Of a stretch of DNA of 64,000 nucleotides, positions 7,661 to 16,739 are shown piece by piece (the first letter of the stretch is position 1; each line of letters begins with the position of its first letter). The DNA comes from a virus, in IMG/VR virus record IMGVR_UViG_3300027782_000030, positions 62,001 through 126,000 of that record. The stretch is one strand, 5' to 3'. The notes under the pieces were generated by a model. The model searched no databases and was not told the DNA's origin. It saw only the letters and a program-made list of their open reading frames with translations. Made by a program: the position numbers and the translations under genes.

Positions 7661-8293
7661 TTATTTAATTTTGAGATCCTTGATGAGGCGTATGACTTCC
7701 TCTTTCAAGAATTTCTCTACTTTTTTGTCGCCTTTAGCGTCTTTTGCAATACTTAACAATGTATGGCCATGCTTCATGTTCATCATGCCTTCATAAATTG
7801 CTTTTGGATACGCATTAGGTGCGCTTGGTTGAGCAACAATATCTACAGTGACTATTTCAAAGTCACTAACTTTGCCGTCCATGTCGTTTACATTACCTGA
7901 TCCACGACTGGATACGCCTAGTTTCACTCCCGACTCCAACATAGTCTTTACTAACTGACCCATTGGAGTTGGTAATATTTTTAGTTTTCCGAATCCATTA
8001 GCACCATCCATCCACATACTAGTAATCATATGTGATACACGGTCTAAATTAATTTTGAGGTCATCAGGGTGATCTACTTCACCTAACACTGAATGACCAT
8101 CAGAAATTTGTTCGTTAAGAGTTTGAACAGCATTTTCAATTTCAGCTACGGGGTAAATGCGTTCATTAGCATTTTTAACCCCGCCCTGAATGAAAATTCC
8201 CTTCATGTATAGGGACTTTCCGTTAGCATCATCTAACGATTCGACCACCATATTAGCGCGGTCAAATGTTAAATGTTCTTTGAGATAAGCCAT
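7661..8293 (-). CDS. 21: prohead core protein protease, gp21-like
   Basis: A 210-residue serine protease of the T4 gp21 (peptidase S80/U9) family, almost the same length as in T4 (212). The putative catalytic His75 lies in GEVDHPDD, Ser128/Ser129 in KLGVSSRGSG and an acidic partner in TVDIVAQPSAPNA near 149-151. GIFIQGGVKNANERIYP near the N-terminus is the typical substrate-strand region. It digests the scaffold and trims gp23 at L/I-x-E sites during head maturation. It sits between the acidic core gene and the scaffold gene, with GAGAG directly before the ATG. Confidence 0.95.
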   Translation of the reverse strand: MAYLKEHLTFDRANMVVESLDDANGKSLYMKGIFIQGGVKNANERIYPVAEIENAVQTLNEQISDGHSVLGEVDHPDDLKINLDRVSHMITSMWMDGANGFGKLKILPTPMGQLVKTMLESGVKLGVSSRGSGNVNDMDGKVSDFEIVTVDIVAQPSAPNAYPKAIYEGMMNMKHGHTLLSIAKDAKGDKKVEKFLKEEVIRLIKDLKIK

Positions 8294-8308
8294 TTCTCTC
8301 AGATTCTC

Positions 8309-9193
8309 TTAGATTCTTCTTTTAGCAGTTGTTCTGCTTTCCACAACGCTCTTGTCGTTCTGTTTAACAGTACCACCTGCACCAGCTTCTTTACCTTGTG
8401 GGGTCTTGTGACCAAAACCACCTGGGACTTTTTCTTTAAATGAAGTCTTACCTGCATCTTGTCCTGGGGTGTTTTTAAACTGACCAGCACCCTTTACAGT
8501 TGTCTCACCCTTAGAACCGTAGTTGCTAGGAGCTTTAGGACTTGTTGGAACTGTCTCAGAAGCACCAGAGAATTTTACTGGCTTACTGTCCATTCCTGCT
8601 TGTCCACTGTTTTGTAGACCTGGGCTCTTTGTCTGTGCGCCGTTGTCGCCGCCGATTTTAGAACCATAAAGACCTGGAACATTCTTTAACTGAATGGCTT
8701 CCATCATTTCTTCACTACCTTCTTCTTCATCGTCAACTTCTTCTTCGCCTTCTTCGCTACCCATCATTTCTTCTTCGTCGCCGAAATCCTCTTCGTCGCC
8801 CATGCCATCGTCATCACCGCCCATGATCTTTTCAAAATCAGCCATTAACTGGTCTAACTTGTCTTCAATACGGATAACCGCATCTTCAACTTCACCGTCG
8901 GCTGCTTCATCATGCATTTGGTCAGAATCAATATCAATGATTTCTTCTTCGTCATCATCGAATCCAATGTCATCATCTTCTGTCATACCACCAGCTTCTT
9001 CTGCGCTGATTTCGTCCATTAGATCGCCGACTTGACCTCCCATGCCTTCTTCACCCATCATTTCTTCGTCCATGATAGATTCATAAATCTCGCGGGATTT
9101 TTCTACTACGATATCGTGAAATAATTCACGGGCTTGTTCTTCATTCTCATTGATAATCAAATCAATAAGTTGTTCAAATTTTCTGTTATCCAT
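8309..9193 (-). CDS. acidic prohead core protein (gp68 position)
   Basis: A 294-residue protein of strongly biased composition. Residues 40-165 are dominated by Asp, Glu, Gly and Met (EEMMGSEEGEEEVDDEEEG type runs); residues 170-285 are Gly/Lys/Ser/Pro-rich and basic. The start MDNRKFEQLIDLIINENEEQAREL is helical. Its position between the portal-side small gene and the protease matches T4 genes 67/68, whose products are acidic prohead core proteins. It probably belongs to the core and is degraded by gp21. The sequence is too low in complexity for a secure homology call. AGGAG precedes the ATG and a CTAAATAA promoter-like site lies 35 bases upstream. Confidence 0.65.
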   Translation of the reverse strand: MDNRKFEQLIDLIINENEEQARELFHDIVVEKSREIYESIMDEEMMGEEGMGGQVGDLMDEISAEEAGGMTEDDDIGFDDDEEEIIDIDSDQMHDEAADGEVEDAVIRIEDKLDQLMADFEKIMGGDDDGMGDEEDFGDEEEMMGSEEGEEEVDDEEEGSEEMMEAIQLKNVPGLYGSKIGGDNGAQTKSPGLQNSGQAGMDSKPVKFSGASETVPTSPKAPSNYGSKGETTVKGAGQFKNTPGQDAGKTSFKEKVPGGFGHKTPQGKEAGAGGTVKQNDKSVVESRTTAKRRI

Positions 9194-9228
9194 TATTGTT
9201 CTCCTGAAGTGAAATGGCTTTGTAATAA

Positions 9229-9236
9229 TTATTTAG
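9229..9236 (-). promoter_or_regulatory. late-promoter-like motif CTAAATAA
   Basis: Minus-strand CTAAATAA, 35 bases before the acidic core gene ATG, which also has a proper AGGAG site. It could start the transcript for the core-protease-scaffold-capsid block. Confidence 0.45.
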
Positions 9237-9246
9237 TGGGTATACC

Positions 9247-9276
9247 AAAAAACAGCTTATTAACTACTGTTTTTTT
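9247..9276 (-). terminator. weak A/T-rich terminator-like hairpin
   Basis: AAAAAACAG, an eleven-base loop, then CTGTTTTTTT, just downstream of the small gene ending at 9302. The stem is mostly A-T. It may attenuate rather than stop transcription before the core-protein promoter. Confidence 0.45.
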
Positions 9277-9301
9277 GCGTTTTTGTAAAATATATACAAA
9301 A

Positions 9302-9529
9302 TTATAGGGTAGGAGCTGCTGCTTCTGCCTTAGGTCCGTATTGATCGTGGACTTTTTTTAGATGTTGTTTCTTTTCATAGTTTCTTACATCAAGCATTTT
9401 TCTTAATTTTCTTATTTGCTTTAATGTAAGTTTGGTTTTTCTAGATTGTTTCCAAATAGGTTTGCTGTTATCTTGATTAACATCTTGATAACCTTCAACC
9501 GGTGGATCAAACATTTCTAGTAACTTCAT
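9302..9529 (-). CDS. small conserved head-locus protein (gp67 position)
   Basis: A 75-residue protein between the portal and acidic core genes, the place of gene 67 in T4. It begins MKLLEMFDPPVEGYQDVNQDN and continues with a very basic SRKTKLTLKQIRKLRKMLDVRNYEKKQHLKK region (about residues 30-62). T4 gp67 is a small prohead core protein but acidic, so equivalence is by position only. The basic helix could bind the acidic core protein encoded next door. The ATG has no Shine-Dalgarno sequence; GATAAATAC ends five bases before it. Confidence 0.6.
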   Translation of the reverse strand: MKLLEMFDPPVEGYQDVNQDNSKPIWKQSRKTKLTLKQIRKLRKMLDVRNYEKKQHLKKVHDQYGPKAEAAAPTL

Positions 9530-9534
9530 AGTAA

Positions 9535-9543
9535 GTATTTATC
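9535..9543 (-). promoter_or_regulatory. late-promoter-like motif GATAAATAC abutting a start codon
   Basis: Minus-strand GATAAATAC followed by TTACT and then the ATG of the gp67-position gene. No ribosome-binding site is present between motif and start. Confidence 0.5.
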
Positions 9544-11331
9544 TTATGCTGTTAATCCGCCACCTGCTCCACCTGGAGGCATTGCGCCAGGAGTTGATTG
9601 TACGGGACCTGCTACTTCGGGTCCTTCAGGCATTTCGCCCTCAGCCGGTGCTTGTTCAATGTCAACCGCTGTTTGCTCATCGGATTCTATATCACCTATG
9701 CTTACTCCGATGTTTCTCAAATCACCACCTTCAGGAGTATTATCTTCATCTTTATTATTTTCTTCACGCCATAATTTTTCATTCTTAGTAATCTCTTCTT
9801 CAGTAAGACCTAAGAATCTTTCTAATGCAAATCTTTTTGATATGTAGGGGAATGCTTCCATTGCTTGGAATGTAGAGACTCTAGCAGTATCTAACTCGCT
9901 TTGGCGATATGCAGCAAAATTTTGCGGTGGATTAAATTTCAATGTGAACAATCCACTATCAATATTCAAGCCTCTCCAACGCAAGAATAATTTAAATTCT
10001 TCGTCTAATTTCAATGCAATATAGTTTTGTAAACGCTCACAATATTGATTAAATCTAAACTCTTGAATCATTGCTGTACCAACACGACCATCACTTAACG
10101 GAGTAGTATTGTCATCAGGTCCAGTTGGTAAATATGAACTTGGTACACGTAGACCACGAGCCAATCTATTATTAAAATAGCGCAAGTCATCAATCTCACC
10201 TAAGTTTTGTCCACCTGGTAATAATTCTACACTTGATCCTCTTCCATCAGCGGTGACAGGGAAGAAATAATCTTCGTTCATACTTAACGGATTGTATGTT
10301 GCATCAACAATTGCTTGTCCACCATATACTGAGGGGATGCGTCTTTGATGAATTTCATTTTTAATTCGCTCAACGAAAGCCATAGCCATATGACTTGGCA
10401 TATTACCAACATCAATCTTAAACATTCTACGCTCAGGTGCTCGTTGCACACGGTAGATTAGAACCGCATCTTCTAATAATTCTTTTTGTTTATAAACTTT
10501 AAAAACATTTTCTAAAATACTTTGACCAAACGGCCAAAATCTATCTAATCCTTCAGTTAAACTTAGATGTACCACATGTTTAGCATCTACTGAACTTTCG
10601 CTTTGACCTAATGTAAATCTACTACCGCTAGTATTATAAGGCATTGCTGGAACCGTATAAGGCGTATTAGTGCCACCACCTGTACCACCTAACCCTGTTG
10701 CAGGGTTAGCCGCAAAGTCTGTATTGGTTTTTTGTGCTACTGATAAGTTCTGTAAGTTAATGTTTAAGTCTTTAATAACATATTGTTCAGGCTTCTTACC
10801 TTCACTTTCATTCACAATGACCTTAATAATTTTAACCATATCGATCCAATATAGTTTAAAGTTTTCAGGGTCACGCAAAAAGACTTGATCGCCGTACTTA
10901 ATAACATTTCTGAATATTTTAAATACTCTAGTATCAAATTCGTTTAACTTACACCATTGCTGTAATTGAGTTTTTAATAAATCTACCTCATGTGGAGTAG
11001 GCTCTTCTTTAAACTCAAACGCAAATGGAGTTTTATTTTGTTCATTTTTTTGAGTACTGAATTCTGATATAATGTCTAAACATGCATTGATTTCAGCATC
11101 AACGTCCATCATTTCATATTGATTATATCTTTCAATACGGTTTGGGTGACCTGTGTAGACTTCGGGAAGTCTACTCATATAATTTTTGTAACCCCAATCT
11201 AGATTGTTCCAACCACCTGTAGAACTACCATTTTGTCCCGGGCTGCCGTTCCAAGCACCGGTATTACTGTTTACACCGGATATAGGGCTAGAAACTCCGC
11301 TCTTATTTATAAATCGTTTTTTGTAGGTCAT
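9544..11331 (-). CDS. 20: portal vertex protein, gp20-like
   Basis: A 595-residue homologue of T4 gp20 (524 residues), the dodecameric portal through which DNA is packaged. Recognisable stretches include RIERYNQYEMMDVDAEINACLDIISEF (about 62-88), a central VYRVQRAPERRMFKIDVGNMP, DYFFPVTADGRGSSVE and the GTAMIQEFRFNQYCERLQ region. The first 45 residues and the last 80 are low-complexity (Gly/Asn/Ser and Pro/Glu/Gly) and likely disordered. It lies just downstream of the tape-measure gene. Its ATG follows AATAAATAC by only three bases, with no Shine-Dalgarno sequence. Confidence 0.95.
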   Translation of the reverse strand: MTYKKRFINKSGVSSPISGVNSNTGAWNGSPGQNGSSTGGWNNLDWGYKNYMSRLPEVYTGHPNRIERYNQYEMMDVDAEINACLDIISEFSTQKNEQNKTPFAFEFKEEPTPHEVDLLKTQLQQWCKLNEFDTRVFKIFRNVIKYGDQVFLRDPENFKLYWIDMVKIIKVIVNESEGKKPEQYVIKDLNINLQNLSVAQKTNTDFAANPATGLGGTGGGTNTPYTVPAMPYNTSGSRFTLGQSESSVDAKHVVHLSLTEGLDRFWPFGQSILENVFKVYKQKELLEDAVLIYRVQRAPERRMFKIDVGNMPSHMAMAFVERIKNEIHQRRIPSVYGGQAIVDATYNPLSMNEDYFFPVTADGRGSSVELLPGGQNLGEIDDLRYFNNRLARGLRVPSSYLPTGPDDNTTPLSDGRVGTAMIQEFRFNQYCERLQNYIALKLDEEFKLFLRWRGLNIDSGLFTLKFNPPQNFAAYRQSELDTARVSTFQAMEAFPYISKRFALERFLGLTEEEITKNEKLWREENNKDEDNTPEGGDLRNIGVSIGDIESDEQTAVDIEQAPAEGEMPEGPEVAGPVQSTPGAMPPGGAGGGLTA

Positions 11332-11334
11332 AGT

Positions 11335-11343
11335 GTATTTATT
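11335..11343 (-). promoter_or_regulatory. late-promoter-like motif AATAAATAC abutting a start codon
   Basis: Minus-strand AATAAATAC, then ACT and the portal ATG. It overlaps the stop of the tape-measure gene. Confidence 0.5.
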
Positions 11344-14300
11344 AAATTTTGCTGTACTTCAATAAATCACTTTGAGTATTATTGCTCTCGGATAATTCAC
11401 TAATCATATCGTCTAATTTAGCAATCATTACATCAAATTTATCAGTAAGCATTTCAATTATTCTATCATTAATATCAGTTTCAGTAATAGTAGAAGTTGT
11501 AGTTGTTGCATTTTCTACTGTCTGAGTAGCAGGAGTGGTTGCCAATTTTTCTAATATAGAATTAGCGTCCAATGGGGCAGTAATTTCTCTCCCATGATGT
11601 TCTACAGGATAGCCTGTCATAGGTCCATCAAAGATACCGCCCATTGCAGCTTGGGGGATTTCACCTGACTGTAATTTACTTGAATAGGCTTGAGCAAGTT
11701 GCGCTCTTTTTTGAGTTTCGGCTCGTCCTCCGGCATAGCCAACAGACTTACCAACTTGTTCAATATTACCAAGATCAACCCCGCGAGATTGTTTTTCTTT
11801 GAAATATACAGCAGCAAGTTTAGCTGCAATGTCTGGATCATTTGCTAAATCCGGATCTTTTACTAAATCAACACCAATGAGCTTTCCATATTTTTCGTAA
11901 TTATCTTTACCGGTGAGTTGTATTAACCCTCTTCCTCTATATTTGTAGCCTTCATCCGCAGCATTGCCCATTCTGCCGCCATATATAAGATTACCAACTG
12001 CTTCAGGACCCTGTTGTACAACACTCTGTGCTTCTTCCATTGATCTGAAACGAACTTTATTTCCGCTGCCCGGGCCATACAACCTAAATAATGTTTGTGC
12101 GCTATACTTACCAACATCTTCTGATCTTGACCTAAAACCCGATTCAGATTGAACCTGTGACATAAGATTAGCAACAGAACCAGTATCAGTTATGCCTTGG
12201 TTTTTTAACTCTGCTAAAAATTTAGTTTGCTGTTCTCCCGTAGTTGCAGTTGGTTGAGCTCCTGATGACAACCTAGCACCCATATTACTGAATGCCCCTC
12301 CACCAGTAGATCCTCCACCAGTAGATCCTCCACCGGCGCTAGTACTACTACCACTACCAATCTGTCCTGTTGCTACTTTTAATTGTTTAGTAAAATTAGT
12401 TAAATCAAAGAATGCATTTTTAAATCCACCGGTAACTCCGCTTGTACCTTCGACAAAATCTTCAAGCTTTTCAGTTTCTTCTTCTTTAAGTTCTAGTTGA
12501 TCTTCAATTTCCTTGTTCCATTTACTAAATGTTCCTGTTAATTTTTTCAATATTGCATCAGAATCTTTTAAACTCTTACTAAATGCTTCAGCATTTTCTT
12601 TTTCTTCTTTACTATCTGTTAAATCCTCATCATTGGATGTACTTTCAAATATGTCAGGTAGGGCTGTTTTAGATGATAGGGGTATAACTGCTTCATTGCC
12701 GTGTAATTCAACAGGATAGCCCGATTTAGGACCACTGAATACACCGCCTTCGGCAGCTTTTGGCATTGCTTCTAAATTTTTCTTTTCTTCAGCAATTTTC
12801 ATATCAATGGTTTTCAACATCTCTTCATGAGATTCTTTGCTTTGTTGATTCCGTGTCCTAGGACCCTGTTCTTCAAGTTTTTTCCTTTGTCTTTCAAGGT
12901 CTTCTATTTTTTCTTTACCCTTTAACTCCCTTTCATTTTGTTTAAGTGTAGGAGTGGTAGTATCTTTTTTCCCCGTATTACTAGCTAATTGTGTATTATA
13001 CTGGGCCATTATTTCAGAAGGATAAGTATTTCCTGAATTTATGGACATCTTCATTACTGCAAGTTGTTTGTCTGATAGTGGCTTACCAGAAACCACTCGT
13101 TCCCCTGCAATTTTTGTATACTCTTCGGATGTCTTCGTTTGTTTAGCTGATCCAGTTGGTGATTTTGTTTCTTCAGCTGGCTTCTGTTCAAAGGATGATG
13201 CCGGTCTATTTGACATTTTACCCAATTCTCTTTTAGCGTTAACTAACTCATCTATTGCTTTTTTCTGATCAGCCTCTCGTCCAAATCCCATTTTTTGAGC
13301 AAAGGATGCAGTTTCCATAGACTTTGCATACTTGGCTTCAGCTTCTACAATTTTTTCTTTTGCCTTTTGAATCGCCTCTTCTTTTTTAGCTTGAGCCTCT
13401 TTATTTTTTTCCTCTTTCTTTTGAAGTTCCTCTTCTTTATTTTTAATTTTTTCTTTTGCTGCTTTGTCTACTTCCAATTCTTTAAGTTTTTCTGCCCAAT
13501 ATTTTACACCTCTATCCGCTGCGGTTTTTTCTTCAGCAGTAGTAGCTGTTTTTTGAGCAGCAAGAGCCTCATCTTGTTTGGCCTTAGCATCTACTATTTC
13601 TTTTTCTTTTTCTGCAAGATCACTTTTTGCATTATCTAGAGTAGATACTTTTTCACCAAGTTTTTCTCCTACTAATTGTCCACCTTTACCTCCCAACCAT
13701 CCACCTAATGCACCACCGATAGCAGTACCTATACCAGGTAATATCGCAGTTCCAATTGCTGCACCTATTAGTGTTCCGGAGGCAGTTCCTGCACCTTCAC
13801 CTAATGCGCCGCCTTTCTTTTTGTTAGCTTCTTCTTCGGTAATTTTTCCTTCTTTTAATTCTTTAGCAGCATCTTGATATCCACTATAGGCTTGATATCC
13901 TCCCACAACTGCGCCTAATCCCGCTGTACCGGCAGTAGACCCTAATACTTTACCAACCGATCCCAATGTTTTAGTTAATGCTGACATGCTTGATGACAAC
14001 GACGATGCCGCAGCCGTTGCTGCAGGTGCTGCCGCTGCAGGGGCAGCAGCACTAGCAGGAACTAACAGCCCACTTGCCGATTTTACAAAGCCAGGTGCAG
14101 CAGATGCAGCAGCACTTGTTGCTGCTGGCACTGCCCCTGCTGCTGCCCCTATACCTCCGATTCCCGCCATCCTGCCTAAAGCGCCTGCCCCTGCTTTTAA
14201 TATTTGCGCCCCTGCAAAAGCAGCAAGTGCCATTGCGGCACCCACTGCCGCAGTTTCTAGTAATCCTACGGCTACAGTGGTAGCATCAAAGCCTTTAACT

Positions 14301-15835
14301 AGCGGATTTCCCGCAAGAACTAATTCATCTAACTTTTTAGCGGTCTCTATTTCCGCAGTGGTCATCTTAGCCCTATTGTCCTGCGCAGGATCTTTACCAG
14401 GTTTTTCGGCTTCTTTAATTCGTTTGCGTGTAGATTCTAACTCATTTTCTATACTCCTATCACGTTTTTTAGTTGCATTATCAAGAGATTCTTCATTAAT
14501 GTTATATGCTTTTGCTACTTCAGTTGCTCTTGAAGCTGAAAAACCTACTTGTTCAACTGCTCCTATTAGAGCTTTGTTATATTTGTCTTGAAATTGAGCA
14601 GTTAGTTTCTGTGCATCACCACCATCAGCAATACCCGCTTTTAATTTTTTTAACTCTTCTACTAACCCTAAACGACCTAACGCTTGTCCTTCTTCACTTA
14701 CTATTGTACCGGTACTTAAAAATTCACGAACCCCTTTCATGAGTCCTTGATCACCAGAATCTGCTAGCATATTAATTGACTCTCTGCGACCTTCTGCTTC
14801 TTTGCGAATCCTTGCAGCTGCCACACGGTCTGCCTCACGGTCGGATGCCTCTAGCCTTCTAGCTTTACTTTCTAATTGAATTTGAGCAACTTGTGCTTCA
14901 ACGGCACGTGCCGCGTCTTGCTGTTTTTTCTTAATTGTCTCGGCATCTTGACCTGAAAGATTTGACAATACTAAAAGATTTTCAGTATATTCTAAACTGG
15001 CTCTCTGTAAAGCTGCCTTATCTTTCATTTCATTTGTCAAACTTCTACCGGACATTGCCTGAAGTTTTATGTAGTCTGCTTGATTCTGTATTAATTCTCC
15101 TTGACTTACTCCTAAACGTTGGAACCCTTCACGTTGTTGGTTAGTAATTTTAGTCAATGCAGCAAAAGATTTAATACCATCAGAGGCGGTTCCACCTAAG
15201 CTGGTAATAGAGGTGCCCATATTTTGTAAGGGCTTTACTAATAAATCTAAATTCTTGCTGGTAATGCCAGATTGATGTGCTGTTTTTAGCAACTCTTCGG
15301 CAGTCATTGCGCCGGCATTGCCAATTTTAGATAATTGATCAGAGGCTTTTAATACGTTATCCGCTTGTTCTAGATATGCATTGGCTACTTTAGAAATGCC
15401 TAGGGCTAATATCCCTAGAGTTTTTCCAAGATAACCAGCATCTTTAGTAAGATTAACAGTAGCATCTGCTACACTCTTTAATGTACCTTCGTATTTTGAG
15501 TATGAACGTTCACCGCTATAAATTTTAGATGTAAATGACTCTACGGCGGCTTGACCATGATCAAGTCCAGCCTTAAAGTTGTTCATAGCCTGTTGATATT
15601 TTAAAGCGCTATCGTATGCGTCTTTTTGCACACGGGTATATCCTCGTGTAGCATTTCCTAAACCATCAAAAGCTTGAGCTTGACCCTTGATATTATTTTC
15701 AAGGTTCATTTTTGCTAATTGGTCTTTGGGCACCATAGCCATGTTGAAGGCTAATAGTGAACTTAACATTTCTGTATTACGATTTAAGGCCTCAGTGATT
15801 TGGGCCATATTGTCGCTTAAATTATTTTCGTCCAT
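11342..15835 (-). CDS. tail tape measure protein with internal GH19 (chitinase/endolysin-like) domain
   Basis: A 1497-residue protein. Residues 1-500 are helical; about 520-620 are Ala/Gly-rich with hydrophobic, potentially membrane-inserting segments; about 735-845 form a Lys/Glu/Ala coiled coil. A tape-measure motif (GGVFSGPKSGYPVELHGNE...IPL) occurs near 1030 and again near 1400 (GGIFDGPMTGYPVEHHGRE). Residues about 1205-1345 match the GH19 family: NLMSQVQSESGFRSRSEDV with the probable catalytic Glu, NLIYGGRMGN, and YKYRGRGLIQLTGKDNYEKYG. The protein probably sets tail length and opens peptidoglycan during DNA entry. T4 gp29 has 590 residues and no GH19 domain. The start follows a long leader with a late-promoter motif 26 bases upstream. 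Confidence 0.85.
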   Translation of the reverse strand: MDENNLSDNMAQITEALNRNTEMLSSLLAFNMAMVPKDQLAKMNLENNIKGQAQAFDGLGNATRGYTRVQKDAYDSALKYQQAMNNFKAGLDHGQAAVESFTSKIYSGERSYSKYEGTLKSVADATVNLTKDAGYLGKTLGILALGISKVANAYLEQADNVLKASDQLSKIGNAGAMTAEELLKTAHQSGITSKNLDLLVKPLQNMGTSITSLGGTASDGIKSFAALTKITNQQREGFQRLGVSQGELIQNQADYIKLQAMSGRSLTNEMKDKAALQRASLEYTENLLVLSNLSGQDAETIKKKQQDAARAVEAQVAQIQLESKARRLEASDREADRVAAARIRKEAEGRRESINMLADSGDQGLMKGVREFLSTGTIVSEEGQALGRLGLVEELKKLKAGIADGGDAQKLTAQFQDKYNKALIGAVEQVGFSASRATEVAKAYNINEESLDNATKKRDRSIENELESTRKRIKEAEKPGKDPAQDNRAKMTTAEIETAKKLDELVLAGNPLVKGFDATTVAVGLLETAAVGAAMALAAFAGAQILKAGAGALGRMAGIGGIGAAAGAVPAATSAAASAAPGFVKSASGLLVPASAAAPAAAAPAATAAASSLSSSMSALTKTLGSVGKVLGSTAGTAGLGAVVGGYQAYSGYQDAAKELKEGKITEEEANKKKGGALGEGAGTASGTLIGAAIGTAILPGIGTAIGGALGGWLGGKGGQLVGEKLGEKVSTLDNAKSDLAEKEKEIVDAKAKQDEALAAQKTATTAEEKTAADRGVKYWAEKLKELEVDKAAKEKIKNKEEELQKKEEKNKEAQAKKEEAIQKAKEKIVEAEAKYAKSMETASFAQKMGFGREADQKKAIDELVNAKRELGKMSNRPASSFEQKPAEETKSPTGSAKQTKTSEEYTKIAGERVVSGKPLSDKQLAVMKMSINSGNTYPSEIMAQYNTQLASNTGKKDTTTPTLKQNERELKGKEKIEDLERQRKKLEEQGPRTRNQQSKESHEEMLKTIDMKIAEEKKNLEAMPKAAEGGVFSGPKSGYPVELHGNEAVIPLSSKTALPDIFESTSNDEDLTDSKEEKENAEAFSKSLKDSDAILKKLTGTFSKWNKEIEDQLELKEEETEKLEDFVEGTSGVTGGFKNAFFDLTNFTKQLKVATGQIGSGSSTSAGGGSTGGGSTGGGAFSNMGARLSSGAQPTATTGEQQTKFLAELKNQGITDTGSVANLMSQVQSESGFRSRSEDVGKYSAQTLFRLYGPGSGNKVRFRSMEEAQSVVQQGPEAVGNLIYGGRMGNAADEGYKYRGRGLIQLTGKDNYEKYGKLIGVDLVKDPDLANDPDIAAKLAAVYFKEKQSRGVDLGNIEQVGKSVGYAGGRAETQKRAQLAQAYSSKLQSGEIPQAAMGGIFDGPMTGYPVEHHGREITAPLDANSILEKLATTPATQTVENATTTTSTITETDINDRIIEMLTDKFDVMIAKLDDMISELSESNNTQSDLLKYSKI

Positions 15836-15847
15836 GGGTTTTTTACC

Positions 15848-15855
15848 AATAAATA
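15848..15855 (+). promoter_or_regulatory. late-promoter-like motif AATAAATA (rightward)
   Basis: Plus-strand AATAAATA in the divergent gap between the tape-measure and gp26 genes, 53 bases before the gp26 ATG, which has its own AAAGGA ribosome-binding site. Confidence 0.5.
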
Positions 15856-15861
15856 TATAGA

Positions 15862-15870
15862 GTATTTATT
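15862..15870 (-). promoter_or_regulatory. late-promoter-like motif AATAAATAC (leftward)
   Basis: Minus-strand AATAAATAC, 26 bases before the tape-measure ATG. With the rightward site at 15848-15855 it forms a compact divergent late promoter pair. Confidence 0.6.
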
Positions 15871-15908
15871 GTTGGGTAAAGCCCAATTTTTAACACAAAG
15901 GAATATAA

Positions 15909-16739
15909 ATGTCACTTGATAACAACCCACTTAAACAATATTTTCGTCGTCCAGCGGTATATATTAAACTACCCAGTGGTGGCAGTTACTATCCGCCTGG
16001 TGTAGTAAATATACCTGAATCAGGTGAATTACCTGTATATCCAATGACGGCTATTGACGAAATTACTACCAAAACACCTGATGCCTTGTTCAACGGCACT
16101 GCAATGTGTGAGTTAATTAAAAGTTGTATACCTGATATTAAAGACCCGTGGCAAGTTAATAGTGTTGACTTTGATGCGATTCTTATTGGTATTCGTGCAG
16201 CAGGTGGCGGTAATGATATGGAAATTGAATCCAAATGTACTAAATGCGAAGAAATTAGTACTTACGGAATAAATTTAACAGGATTGTTAACATCTCTTTC
16301 CTCGGGAAATTATCAAGACGAACTACAAATCAATGATTTGGCAATTAAATTTAGACCATTAACATATAAGCAAATGAATGATGCCGCTTTAGGGCAGTTT
16401 GAGGTACAGCGGTTATTTATCCAATTAGAAACTGAAACTGATAATGACGAACGTACTAGAAAAAGTAAGGAAGCATTAGAATCTGTTACTAATTTAACAA
16501 TGGAACTTCTTACAGAAGCCATAGAATATATTCAGACGCCAGCCGTACAGGTTACTGAGAAAGAATATATCTTTGATTTCTTAAGAAATTGTGATAAGAA
16601 AATGTATGTCACTATCCGTGATTACAATGCTGAACTAAAAAGCCAAACTGAAATTAAGCCATTAAAGATGAGATGCATCCATTGTCAGCATCAGTACGAG
16701 CAACCCTTTACATTGAATACATCCGATTTTTTCGAATGA
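15909..16739 (+). CDS. 26: baseplate hub protein, gp26-like, with zinc ribbon
   Basis: A 276-residue homologue of T4 gp26 (208 residues), a factor of central baseplate hub assembly. The start has the typical IKLPSGGSYYPPG and a PMTAIDEITTKTPDALFNG block. Two CxxC pairs, C110-C113 (CTKC) and C256-C259 (CIHC), make a probable four-Cys zinc ribbon. The C-terminal half is helical. It stands divergently from the tape-measure gene, with AAAGGA before the ATG. The stop overlaps the next start (ATGA), tying it to the following small protein. Confidence 0.85.
   Translation: MSLDNNPLKQYFRRPAVYIKLPSGGSYYPPGVVNIPESGELPVYPMTAIDEITTKTPDALFNGTAMCELIKSCIPDIKDPWQVNSVDFDAILIGIRAAGGGNDMEIESKCTKCEEISTYGINLTGLLTSLSSGNYQDELQINDLAIKFRPLTYKQMNDAALGQFEVQRLFIQLETETDNDERTRKSKEALESVTNLTMELLTEAIEYIQTPAVQVTEKEYIFDFLRNCDKKMYVTIRDYNAELKSQTEIKPLKMRCIHCQHQYEQPFTLNTSDFFE

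Noticed and set aside
8299-8490. 63-codon minus-strand frame overlapping the end of the acidic core gene
   Set aside because: It runs in a different frame of a coding gene on the same strand, with no start context and no recognisable motif.
8694-9035. Plus-strand frame rich in Ser and Ile opposite the acidic core gene
   Set aside because: It is the antisense of Asp/Glu-rich codons (GAA/GAT read as TTC/ATC), has no ribosome-binding site, and lies inside a well-supported head gene.
13986-14591. 201-codon plus-strand Ala/Pro-rich frame
   Set aside because: Antisense shadow of the Ala/Gly-rich hydrophobic region of the tape-measure protein; low complexity and no ribosome-binding site or promoter.
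16673-16735. Upstream start giving a 96-residue version of the small chaperone-like protein
   Set aside because: The extra 21 codons overlap gp26 deeply in another frame; the ATG at 16736 gives the ATGA coupling seen at other junctions.
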